DNA from: PLGF01 sp052139695
GTDB taxonomy: Bacteria; Verrucomicrobiota; Verrucomicrobiia; Limisphaerales; Palsa-1400
Assembly (NCBI GenBank): GCA_052139695.1
Contig: JBKQWF010000118.1
Coordinates: forward strand, 1 to 8,553
Reading direction: 5' to 3'
Length of the DNA: 8,553 bases
Shown piece by piece: positions 1 through 6,269 of the stretch. Below the pieces are notes generated by a model, which was not told the DNA's origin, made no database searches, and saw only the letters and a list, made by a program, of their open reading frames with translations. Positions within the stretch are counted from its first letter, which is position 1, and each line of letters begins with the position of its first letter. The translations under genes and the position numbers were made by a program.

Positions 1-46
1 CTTTGGCCTTATAGGCCGCACTATGTCGTTTCCGTTTTGCTTTCAT
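1..46 (-). CDS. IS3-family-like transposase OrfA, N-terminal 15 codons only
   Basis: The minus strand from base 46 reads ATG followed by codons giving MKAKRKRHSAAYKAK, and runs off the window in frame. This basic start, with the (R/K)RHSAAYKAK pattern, resembles the N-terminus of the IS3-family OrfA helix-turn-helix protein, which binds the IS ends and is the upstream half of the transposase made by frameshifting. A purine-rich AAAGAG lies about 7 bases upstream of the ATG and can serve as a ribosome binding site. Only the first 15 residues are present, so the helix-turn-helix itself, the frameshift site and the DDE catalytic domain are not seen. An identical start lies at the opposite window end. 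Confidence 0.75.
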   Translation of the reverse strand, partial: MKAKRKRHSAAYKAK

Positions 47-124
47 AAATCTGCTCTTTCTTATCTACAGCAGACCTATAAAAGTCCATCTTAACCACTG
101 GTCTAAATTCCGGGGTCCAGCTCA
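1..124 (-). mobile_element. 5' end of an IS3-family-like insertion sequence (left copy, truncated by window edge)
   Basis: This stretch is the exact reverse complement of 8430-8553. Read on the minus strand it starts at an IS end with the sequence TGAGCTGGACCCC (base 124 inward), followed by a leader of about 78 bp and the start of a transposase reading frame. A TG-initiated end with a following GGACCCC-like block and an OrfA-type start is typical of IS3-family elements. The family assignment rests on this short stretch only. The element reads leftward out of the window, so its body, second ORF and other terminal repeat are not visible. It sits directly against an HNH endonuclease gene that lacks its 5' end, which suggests the element inserted into that gene. 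Target-site duplication cannot be assessed because the far end of the element is missing. Confidence 0.82.
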
Positions 125-125
125 G

Positions 126-692
126 ACCCATACGAGCAAATTGGATCGAGCGATATGGCACGAGTTTAACTCTGACTGGGCCAAATTAGTTATCGAAGCA
201 GATGGCATTCGTCGGCGAACAATAGGCCAATCAATCTCACACGATCCTGCGGTGCCAATCGAGGTAGACGGTCCAACCGAGCGCGAAGCAATGGGGAAAC
301 AGCGCATTTACCAGAGTTTTTTCCGCGCTTCGGTGCTTTCTGGTTACAACCGAAAATGTTGCATTTATGGGCTTCCTCACCCGGAAATTTTAATCGCGAG
401 CCACATCATTCCCTGGAGCGTAGGAAACGATTCTCGTGTTAATCCGCAAAACGGACTTTGCCTATGCGCTTCGCACGATCGGGCTTTTGAGGAGGAAATG
501 ATCGGGATAGGGACTGATTTTGCAATCTTGCTCTGTGATCGTGTCAAAGCGTCACAAGACCTTGCTTCGCATCTTTTGTTTCATTCTTACGAAGGCAAGA
601 GAATATCTCTTCCAGATCGTTTCGCGCCGCGTCCGGAGTTCCTAAGCTGGCGTCTGGAAAGGTTTATGAAGAACCGCATGGCTTGCTTTTGA
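126..692 (+). pseudogene. HNH endonuclease (HNH_2 / PF13391-like), 5' truncated by IS insertion
   Basis: This is the C-terminal part of a putative HNH restriction-type endonuclease. Numbering from a TTG at 141 (183 residues), the metal-binding HNH nuclease core is visible: SHIIPW with His88, NPQNGLCL with Asn101 and Asn104, and SHDRAF with His112 and Asp113. The block RIYQSFFRASVLSGYN (55-70), followed by the CC..GL..PE segment, is the usual lead-in of this family. The frame is open upstream of the TTG: codons 126-140 read THTSK, giving SKLDRAIWHEFN..W, which is an internal motif in full-length homologues, not a start. About 100 or more N-terminal residues are therefore missing, and the IS end lies immediately upstream at 124. 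The HNH half looks intact, but the gene is probably non-functional unless expression starts at the TTG or from a promoter in the IS. Alternative: a naturally short HNH protein starting at 141, judged less likely because no ribosome binding site precedes it. Confidence 0.85.
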
Positions 693-727
693 CCATCTCT
701 GCCCTACACAGGATGCCCGGCAAAGCC

Positions 728-1255
728 ATGAAACCGATTCTGGAAACTCCTCGCTTGCTCTTGCGGGAGATGTGTTTGGACGATCTTGATTTCATCGCGG
801 AAATGCTGGGCCATCCTGAGGTGATGCGGTTCTGGCCGAAATGTTATAACCGTGAGGAAGCCGAGGGCTGGATAAATCGCCAGCAGGCACGATACGCAAA
901 AGATGGCGTTGGGTATTGGCTAGTGGTGGAAAAGGCATCCGGCCAACCGGTCGGCCAAGCGGGCCTGTTGATTCAAGCGGTGGATGATCGCGAGGAAATC
1001 GGGCTCGGCTACATCATTCACCGGCCTTTTTGGCGCCGCGGTTTCGCGTTCGAGGCAGCGGGCGCAAGCATGGATTACGCTGTCCATAAGTTAGGAAGGA
1101 CCCGCGTGGTGGCCTTGGTCCGGCCGGAGAATCTGCCCTCGCAGGGGCTGGCTCGCAAACTCGGCATGGAGGTGGAAAAACGCACCCGTCACGCCGATTA
1201 TGAGCACTTGGTTTTTGTAAACGCCCCTGAGGCTTTGTATCGTGCCGGATTGTAG
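728..1255 (+). CDS. GNAT-family N-acetyltransferase (RimJ/RimL type)
   Basis: A 175-residue protein with the layout of Acetyltransf_3 (PF13302) proteins, which transfer an acetyl group from acetyl-CoA to an amine on a protein terminus or small molecule in the cytoplasm. Visible features are the N-terminal strand ETPRLLLRE (6-14), the strand EIGLGYIIHRPFW (90-102), the acetyl-CoA pyrophosphate-binding loop WRRGFAFEA (102-110), and the C-terminal NLPSQGLARKLGM (135-147), matching the usual N..S...-.-KLG(F/M) motif. Length is normal for the family. I chose ATG 728 because the family typically begins just before ETPRLLLRE; ATG 713 and TTG 683 are in frame upstream but add atypical sequence, and no start has a strong ribosome binding site. 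It follows the truncated HNH gene after 35 bp on the same strand, so the two may have been cotranscribed, and the IS may have affected its expression. The substrate cannot be told from sequence. Confidence 0.92.
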   Translation: MKPILETPRLLLREMCLDDLDFIAEMLGHPEVMRFWPKCYNREEAEGWINRQQARYAKDGVGYWLVVEKASGQPVGQAGLLIQAVDDREEIGLGYIIHRPFWRRGFAFEAAGASMDYAVHKLGRTRVVALVRPENLPSQGLARKLGMEVEKRTRHADYEHLVFVNAPEALYRAGL

Positions 1256-1343
1256 TCCTACAAACAGGCCGCGCCGGCGCTGAACACTGCGCGCACGAGC
1301 AAGATGCGTGGGAACTGTTCAGGTGCGGAAATCGCGCCGCAAC

Positions 1344-1415
1344 GGTAGGGACGCCTCGGTGAGGCGTCCACTGGTACGCAAACCACCTTGGACGCCTCGG
1401 CGAGGCGTCCCTACC
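1344..1415. repeat. Double-hairpin palindromic intergenic repeat (REP/BIME-like)
   Basis: Two near-identical 21-base palindromes, 1349-1369 and 1390-1410, each have arms GGACGCCTC and GAGGCGTCC around a 3-base centre (GGT and GGC). They lie 20 bp apart. The outer flanks extend the symmetry: GGTAGGGACGCC at 1344-1355 is complementary to GGCGTCCCTACC at 1404-1415, so the whole unit can also close as one long stem. The spacer holds a small TGGT/ACCA hairpin (1372-1375 with 1382-1385), giving a cloverleaf-like fold. It lies between the GNAT gene and the small membrane protein gene, both on the plus strand. A related palindrome cluster occurs at 6032-6080. There is no following T-run, so a standard intrinsic terminator is not the natural reading. 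Confidence 0.88.
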
Positions 1416-1553
1416 TGAATGGTTACGATGCGTGTAAAGCGCAGGCGGCGGCGCCGCCCCACCAATTATCATTGTCCATTGCCCGACATTTTAAACCGCA
1501 CCAGCGGCTCGCCGACAGTTGATGCGAGGCGGGATATGAAGTAGCGTACCGTT

Positions 1554-1982
1554 ATGAACGTAGAAAAGGGCAGCGATAGCGGTTTGGTGCGCATCATGAT
1601 GCTGGGGACGGCGCTGGCCTGCGGGGCGATGGCAGCCAGTTTGCAGGCGTTGCAGTCCGGGCCGGGCGGATTTTATTTTCGCGTTTCCTGGGTTAGCGGG
1701 TTGGGATTTGTCGGCGGCACCTTGGCGGTGCTTTGGTTATGGAAAGTGCTGCTGGGCGGCGCGGCCTCGCCCCGGCAGCGTCTGGCGCGGAAGGCCGCGA
1801 AGGGGATTTTACTATTGTCTGCCGTGGCCGCGTTTCTCTATCCGCTGCGCTTTGTGCCGAAAGAGAAGCTGCCGGAAATCGGGGCCGGCCTGGGCCTGGC
1901 GGTCTTTGTGCTATCGATTGTCGGATGGGCCCTCTGGCGAATCCGCCGCTTTCTGGAGCAGGAAGAGCCAGAGGACCAATAA
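1554..1982 (+). CDS. Small four-helix membrane protein, function unknown
   Basis: A 142-residue protein that I do not recognise as a named family. Hydrophobicity by eye gives four membrane segments at about residues 11-32, 46-67, 83-100 and 108-130. A basic loop follows the second segment (SPRQRLARKAAK, 72-83), and the tail is short and charged with an acidic end (FLEQEEPEDQ). By the positive-inside rule, the basic loop and the IRR segment after the last helix suggest both lie in the cytoplasm. The ATG at 1554 lacks a good nearby ribosome binding site. The gene is convergent with the giant DUF2723 gene, with only 7 bp between the stop codons and no terminator hairpin visible between them. The repeat at 1344-1415 lies upstream. 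That it is a real gene is supported by the coherent alternation of helices and charged loops; overlapping frames look like shadows. Confidence 0.7.
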   Translation: MNVEKGSDSGLVRIMMLGTALACGAMAASLQALQSGPGGFYFRVSWVSGLGFVGGTLAVLWLWKVLLGGAASPRQRLARKAAKGILLLSAVAAFLYPLRFVPKEKLPEIGAGLGLAVFVLSIVGWALWRIRRFLEQEEPEDQ

Positions 1983-1989
1983 GATAAAT

Positions 1990-4900
1990 CTACGGCTTGG
2001 CGCCGAAGGCCGTTTGGAACTCCGGCGACTTCCGCAATTCCACGAATGTGGGGTCATCAAACATGTGTTTGCGGAGATCGCCCTTCGGGTCTTTGGCGTT
2101 CAGGGCCAGGCTCTTTTTCAAGGAGGCCACCGCTTTGGCGTTTTCGCCGCGGGCCGCCTGGATGACCGCGAGATTATAAAGCGGTTCGTAAGCGTCGGGC
2201 AGAACTTGCGTCAATTTTTCCACCACCTCTTCGCTCTTGCCCAGGTAGGCCAGCCTGCCTTCGTCGCTCTTGGCTTGGTTGCCCAATGACAAGTAAGCGC
2301 TGGCCACGCTCATGAGAATGTTCGGGTCCGTCCCGGCGAGCTTAGTGATCTGTTCGAGCTTTTGCTGGGCGGCATTTGTTTGGTTGTTGGCGATGTCCCG
2401 CTGGATCTCGGCAAAGGCCTGCTTCACGCGGTCGTCCGCCGCGCCAGTGGTGGCCGTCTTGCTGCGCGAAAGCCTCTCGATCCAGTCACTGATCTGGCCG
2501 CTGTAGGGATCCAGTTTATGGCAGGTTTGGAGAATGGCGAGGGCATCGTCAATACGATTTTGTCTCAGCAGCAATTCCATCAAATGAAAGACCGCTTCCG
2601 GGCTGTACGGGCAATAGGCGAAGGCCTGCTTGAGCGCGAACTCCGCTTCCTTTGTCACGCGGGCCTGCTCGCCCGGATATTTGAGATTGGCCCGCTGCGA
2701 ACGCCAGAGGTAAATGCTGCTGCCAATGGAACTGCGCAGCTTGGAAAAGGCCTTTTGCGCGTCGTCGTCCCGAATAAAAGCGCGGTCGCCGGTGAAGTGG
2801 CTGAAATTGTGGCGCAGATAGACTTCCTCCGCCCAATCGCAGATTTGTTTGACGGAAGTATCGTAGGTAATCCAATTGCCAATGGTGCGGGTGGAATACT
2901 CGCTCCAAAAAGCGTGGTCTTTATCGACAACGTCTTGCGGCAGTTCCGGCAGCGGATGCCGGTTGATCTTCATGATCACGCCAAAGGGCGTCAGATACGG
3001 ATACATCCAATCCAGGGGAAAACTTTCCTCCACGTAGAATTCGTGCAGCGGGTTCTTTTCAAACATCACCTTGGTGAGCAAACCATTAATGCTCATGACC
3101 GCGACCTGCCCGGCGACCTGGACGCGCCCGTTGTCGATATGCACGTCCTCGCCATTCTTGAGTTGGGCCGGTTCATTGGGAAACTGCGTGTCATGCTGCA
3201 AACGATGCTGCGCATCCTGAATGTATTCGTTAAAGCATTCCTGCGAGTCCTCGGGCGAGTCCGTGGAAATCTCCGTGTCCGGATACACGCCGCCGAGGCT
3301 CTTGGAAATGTCGTCTGGATAGGCTTCCTCCAGCAGGCGGCGGTTGAGGCGAATGACGTTATTAGCAGTCAAGTTGATGCCCGCCGCGCCTTTCTCAGAG
3401 GCGGCCTGCTCAATCAGAATTGGCAGCTTGATGCTTTTGAAGCGGTCCGCCTCGTAAATATTGGTACCGCCGAGGACGGCGTTCAAATCCTCGGCTAAGG
3501 CCCGGCGCAAGGCCGAATCCTCGCCGCCCGCATCTACCAGGTGTTGCGTCTCCGGCTTAAGCCTCGCGTAGAGGTATTGCGAGAGTGGATCCTGGCTGGG
3601 GCTTTTGTGCAATTTTCCGGCCAACGCTTTGGGATTGGTAATCTGCTCCGGCGTGAACCAGGAAGTGCCGGTGCGGCGCCGCTTCTCCACTTTTGCTCCG
3701 AGCCCTTCAAAAACGTCATCCAAAAACGCGAAGGCGCGCATCGGGCCGTGAAAAACGGTCGGCAGCGAACCGGACAAGAAGTTTTGGAAGAACGGCGGGT
3801 CGATTTGGGCGCTGCGATTGTACTGCGCGCGGATGTAATCGAGGTAAGTATTGTCGGCCAGGGCGTTTTGGGTGATGATATAGACATCCCGCCGATCATA
3901 ATTCTGGTCCTGATCAGGCTGGCGGGCGTGCGGGATGAAGCTTTCGCAGAAGATGGTATAGGTGGGGCAGAAGCGGCCCGGATCGGTGCCGCCATAGAGC
4001 ACGGCATCGCGGGCCATTTCAGGATAGACCATAACGCCATGCGATCCCTTGGCGGCGGCGTCGCGCAATTTGGCGTCGTAGGTCAGTTTCCCATCGGGCC
4101 CGACAAACGGCGGGGTGAACATGTCGTGGCCAAACCAGTAACCAAACCAGTGGTTATGCTGTTCGCTGTGGAACCAGTGCGACATCCCGGAATAGACCGG
4201 AAGCATGGCAAAAAGTCCCAGGGCGATGCCGAGAGGCGCGCGGTTTCGGTAAAAGAACACCGCGCCGAGAAAAACAAGCGTCATCAATAAGAGGCCGAGG
4301 CTGGCAATGACTGGTGAACCAAATTGATCCGGCGCAAACGATTGCGCAATCCAATGCGGCAACGCTCCCAAATCCAGTTCTCCGCTCAACCCGAAGTAGT
4401 TTTTCGCCGTTGTGTCCATCAAAGAATAGAGCGCCAAAGCCACAGCCACGCCCGCCCCGACCAGTCCCCAGCGGCGGAACCTTTGGTAATTGGTCGCCAT
4501 GAAGGACGCGGTCAGCGCCAGCCCATACCCGATCAAAAGAGCGACGATGGCATGGGAGGCGGTGAAGAAGACTTTGACCAAATCCGCGGTCTGCCGTTCG
4601 CGCGTCGGATTCAGGGTGATGGCCAGAAGCACCCCCAGGAAGGGATAAATGGCGCCAATAATAATCATCCACGAACGCTCGCGCTTCTTCATCTTCAGCA
4701 GGAAGAGGAACGGCAGGGCCGCGAAAAACATTCCGACCCAGCTAAAGGCGTCAGCCAACCCGGTGACCAACAATTCGAGCTCCATGAGGAAATGCCCCGG
4801 GTCTTTAAAGACATCCGTCGGGTTGATCTTCTCGTATTGACCGCGGCTCAGGGCGTGCCAAAAGCCTTCGACGGTCCGGGGATAGCCCCATTCCATCGGC

Positions 4901-5901
4901 GGATTGGTCATGCCGGAAATCGCTTCGTAAAAGTAGAAGCTCGCCCCGCAAAACGAAAGCAACCCAATGAGGAGGACCGCTTTCCATTCCGTGCCGATCC
5001 CGCTGGTTTTGATCGTCAGGTAAGCGCAGGCGGCCAGCGAGCCGACGCCGACGCCATTGTAAATGGTGAAGACCATCGGCGTGGTCGCGTCGAAGAACGT
5101 CACCATGTGCGCCGCCTTGGCGATCAGACCCAGCAGGTAAACCACGCTGTTGAGGGCGAAAAGATCGCGCCCCAACTTCGCATCGCGCGCCGCCACGCCA
5201 ATCTCGATGCCCATGATGGCCATGGTCAAGGTCTGGTGGATGGTCGCGCAGATGCCGAGGAAGAAGAATCCCAGGTAAAGATAGTGTCGCTGGTGCGGCG
5301 CATAATTCCAACGCATCAGGCATACCAGAACCAGCATCATCCACGGCACTCCGAAAAGCGAAATGCGGTTAATCACGACCGATTCCTTCCACATCGAACT
5401 GCCCAACCCCATCAGCAACCCGGCCGTAATGCCGCAAACCATGCAAATGGCGCTTTCCCATTTGCCGGTCATGTTTTTCAGTTCCTCAATTCCCTCCATC
5501 AGCATGCTGCTGCCGCGCGATACCATGAAGGCCAGCACGCCCGCGGCCATGGCTGCCGTGCTCGCTTCCGCCAGGGCCACCCGCCAGGCAATATTGCGGA
5601 ATGGGACCAGGGTCGTCCACAGCCAGGTGTAAATGGTCCAGAACGGATAACCCGGCGGATGGGGAATGCCCGCATAATAGGAAGCCGTGCAAAGCTCGCC
5701 CGAATCCTCGAGGGTGACCTCGGGCGCCAGGCAAATAAAGTAAATGACCCAGACAATGGCGAAAGTGATGCCGAGCGTCAGCCAGTCAATGCGCCGGAAC
5801 AGCGGCGGGACGGGGGCGTTGGGAGTGGAAGGGACGGCGGCAGCGGGGGCGGCTGGCCCTTTGGCCGACGGCCCTTGCGGCGGTCGATTTTTGGAATTCA
5901 T
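1990..5901 (-). CDS. DUF2723 / TMEM260-like (GT-C-fold) polytopic membrane protein with C-terminal TPRs
   Basis: A protein of 1303 residues from ATG 5901. After a Pro/Ala-rich tail (about 1-33), the DUF2723 (PF11028) signature appears in the first long loop: EDSGE at 65-69 and GIPHPPGYP at 78-86. About 14 hydrophobic segments follow between residues 41 and 575. DUF2723 is the family of human TMEM260, a GT-C-type protein O-mannosyltransferase, and the acidic EDSGE motif sits where GT-C enzymes keep catalytic acidic residues. A role in transferring sugar from a lipid-linked donor across the cytoplasmic membrane is inferred. Residues about 585-1303 are soluble, with a conserved-looking block (GTDPGRFCPTY, DRRDVYIITQNALAD near 638-685) and TPR-like helices at about 1083-1138 and 1178-1275. 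GTG 5937 is an in-frame alternative start adding 12 residues; I prefer the ATG, but neither has a clear ribosome binding site. The gene is convergent with the small membrane protein and divergent from the pseudopilin. Donor and acceptor are unknown. Confidence 0.9.
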   Translation of the reverse strand: MNSKNRPPQGPSAKGPAAPAAAVPSTPNAPVPPLFRRIDWLTLGITFAIVWVIYFICLAPEVTLEDSGELCTASYYAGIPHPPGYPFWTIYTWLWTTLVPFRNIAWRVALAEASTAAMAAGVLAFMVSRGSSMLMEGIEELKNMTGKWESAICMVCGITAGLLMGLGSSMWKESVVINRISLFGVPWMMLVLVCLMRWNYAPHQRHYLYLGFFFLGICATIHQTLTMAIMGIEIGVAARDAKLGRDLFALNSVVYLLGLIAKAAHMVTFFDATTPMVFTIYNGVGVGSLAACAYLTIKTSGIGTEWKAVLLIGLLSFCGASFYFYEAISGMTNPPMEWGYPRTVEGFWHALSRGQYEKINPTDVFKDPGHFLMELELLVTGLADAFSWVGMFFAALPFLFLLKMKKRERSWMIIIGAIYPFLGVLLAITLNPTRERQTADLVKVFFTASHAIVALLIGYGLALTASFMATNYQRFRRWGLVGAGVAVALALYSLMDTTAKNYFGLSGELDLGALPHWIAQSFAPDQFGSPVIASLGLLLMTLVFLGAVFFYRNRAPLGIALGLFAMLPVYSGMSHWFHSEQHNHWFGYWFGHDMFTPPFVGPDGKLTYDAKLRDAAAKGSHGVMVYPEMARDAVLYGGTDPGRFCPTYTIFCESFIPHARQPDQDQNYDRRDVYIITQNALADNTYLDYIRAQYNRSAQIDPPFFQNFLSGSLPTVFHGPMRAFAFLDDVFEGLGAKVEKRRRTGTSWFTPEQITNPKALAGKLHKSPSQDPLSQYLYARLKPETQHLVDAGGEDSALRRALAEDLNAVLGGTNIYEADRFKSIKLPILIEQAASEKGAAGINLTANNVIRLNRRLLEEAYPDDISKSLGGVYPDTEISTDSPEDSQECFNEYIQDAQHRLQHDTQFPNEPAQLKNGEDVHIDNGRVQVAGQVAVMSINGLLTKVMFEKNPLHEFYVEESFPLDWMYPYLTPFGVIMKINRHPLPELPQDVVDKDHAFWSEYSTRTIGNWITYDTSVKQICDWAEEVYLRHNFSHFTGDRAFIRDDDAQKAFSKLRSSIGSSIYLWRSQRANLKYPGEQARVTKEAEFALKQAFAYCPYSPEAVFHLMELLLRQNRIDDALAILQTCHKLDPYSGQISDWIERLSRSKTATTGAADDRVKQAFAEIQRDIANNQTNAAQQKLEQITKLAGTDPNILMSVASAYLSLGNQAKSDEGRLAYLGKSEEVVEKLTQVLPDAYEPLYNLAVIQAARGENAKAVASLKKSLALNAKDPKGDLRKHMFDDPTFVELRKSPEFQTAFGAKP

Positions 5902-5963
5902 TCGTCTATTTTCGCCATCCGTCGGCGTCACTATCACCCGATGGACACCGAAGGCGGCCCATT

Positions 5964-5992
5964 TGTATAAATTCGTTTGCCGCCAGGGGCAA
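5964..5992 (-). promoter_or_regulatory. Candidate sigma70-type promoter for the DUF2723 gene
   Basis: On the minus strand, TTGCCC (5992-5987) and TATACA (5969-5964) are separated by exactly 17 bp, each matching four of six bases of the -35 and -10 consensus. Transcription would start near 5957, giving a leader of about 56 bases to ATG 5901, or about 20 bases to the alternative GTG 5937. The call is by eye, from spacing and motif only. Confidence 0.45.
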
Positions 5993-6031
5993 TGATGAAT
6001 TTGCGGCGGGTGATGGCCCGCGAAGGGATCG

Positions 6032-6080
6032 GGTCGCCTCGCCGAGGCGACCGTGGACGGCTCGGCAAGCTCGGCAGTCC
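6032..6080. repeat. Tandem GC-rich palindromes related to the 1344-1415 repeat
   Basis: The first unit (6032-6052) is a near-perfect palindrome with arms GGTCGCCTCG and CGAGGCGACC around a single C. Two bases later, 6055-6080 forms an imperfect hairpin opening GGACGGCTCGGC and closing GCTCGGCAGTCC, with one mismatch and two wobble pairs. The CTCG/CGAG core and paired arrangement match the double hairpin at 1344-1415, although the spacer is 2 bp here and 20 bp there. The unit sits between divergent promoters. No T-run follows. Confidence 0.78.
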
Positions 6081-6196
6081 GCCCCTAGCCTTCATGAACA
6101 ACACATTGCCGCGAGGGAGTCAGGCTGGGCCCGGCCCGGAGGGTGCATTGGTCTTTTGCAATAATTGCGTGCCGAGGACGAATAGGACGAATTTGT

Positions 6197-6225
6197 TTGA
6201 CGGCCTTTTGCAGCTTATATACATA
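6197..6225 (+). promoter_or_regulatory. Candidate sigma70-type promoter for the pseudopilin gene
   Basis: TTGACG at 6197-6202 matches five of six bases of the -35 consensus. An AT-rich run follows (TTATATACATAT, 6215-6226). Possible -10 elements are TATACA at 6218-6223 with a 15-bp spacer, or TACATA at 6220-6225 with 17 bp. The start codon is about 45 bp downstream. The local AT-richness stands out from the GC-rich surroundings. The exact -10 hexamer is uncertain. Confidence 0.5.
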
Positions 6226-6269
6226 TCCTTGGCGACAGTAAATACCGGACTGTTGTTGCCAAAAATGCC

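Larger units (their letters stand above)
1..125. repeat. Left arm of 125-bp perfect inverted repeat
   Basis: Bases 1-125 pair without mismatch with bases 8553-8429. Identity stops at base 126 (a here, where t would continue the match). The repeat is explained by two inverted copies of one IS end; the last base (125/8429) probably matches by chance beyond the TG terminus. The repeat also opens with a short near-palindrome, GGCCTTATAGGCC, at 5-17, which is part of the transposase coding sequence. Confidence 0.97.
5938..6269. other. Divergent intergenic control region between the DUF2723 and pseudopilin genes
   Basis: This stretch of about 330 bp separates two divergently transcribed genes. It holds a candidate leftward promoter at its left side, a GC-rich hairpin cluster in the middle (6032-6080), and a candidate rightward promoter near its right side. 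An open frame at 5977-6273 crosses the palindromes and has a low-complexity translation, so I do not regard it as a gene. No tRNA or riboswitch-like fold was recognised. Confidence 0.6.

Noticed and set aside
683..727. Longer N-terminus for the GNAT protein from TTG 683 or ATG 713
   Set aside because: The extra residues overlap the HNH gene's end or lack family similarity; the ETPRLLLRE start typical of the family follows ATG 728 directly.
126..1255. HNH plus GNAT pair as a toxin-antitoxin or defence module
   Set aside because: They are adjacent on the same strand, but the HNH gene is broken, the GNAT protein is an ordinary RimJ/RimL type, and no partner antitoxin or methylase is present.
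1344..1415. CRISPR-like repeats
   Set aside because: There are only two repeat units, each self-palindromic and enclosed in a larger inverted repeat; there is no regular spacer series and no cas gene.
1344..1415. Bidirectional transcription terminator
   Set aside because: The stems are strong, but neither strand has a T-run after them, and both flanking genes are on the same strand, so the REP-like reading fits better.
1014..1472. A 152-codon minus-strand frame across the end of the GNAT gene and the palindromic repeat
   Set aside because: It is antisense to the conserved GNAT motifs and then crosses the double hairpin; the composition is Arg/Pro/Ala/Cys-rich, typical of a spurious frame.
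2362..3498. A 378-codon plus-strand open frame antisense to the DUF2723 gene
   Set aside because: It is a shadow of the TPR and soluble coding region on the other strand, with no recognisable motif and no ribosome binding site.
4324..5970. A 548-codon plus-strand open frame antisense to the DUF2723 gene
   Set aside because: It lies almost entirely opposite the N-terminal membrane part of a well-supported gene. Its translation is rich in Arg, Gln, His, Gly and Asp without any domain, as expected for the complement of GC-rich codons.
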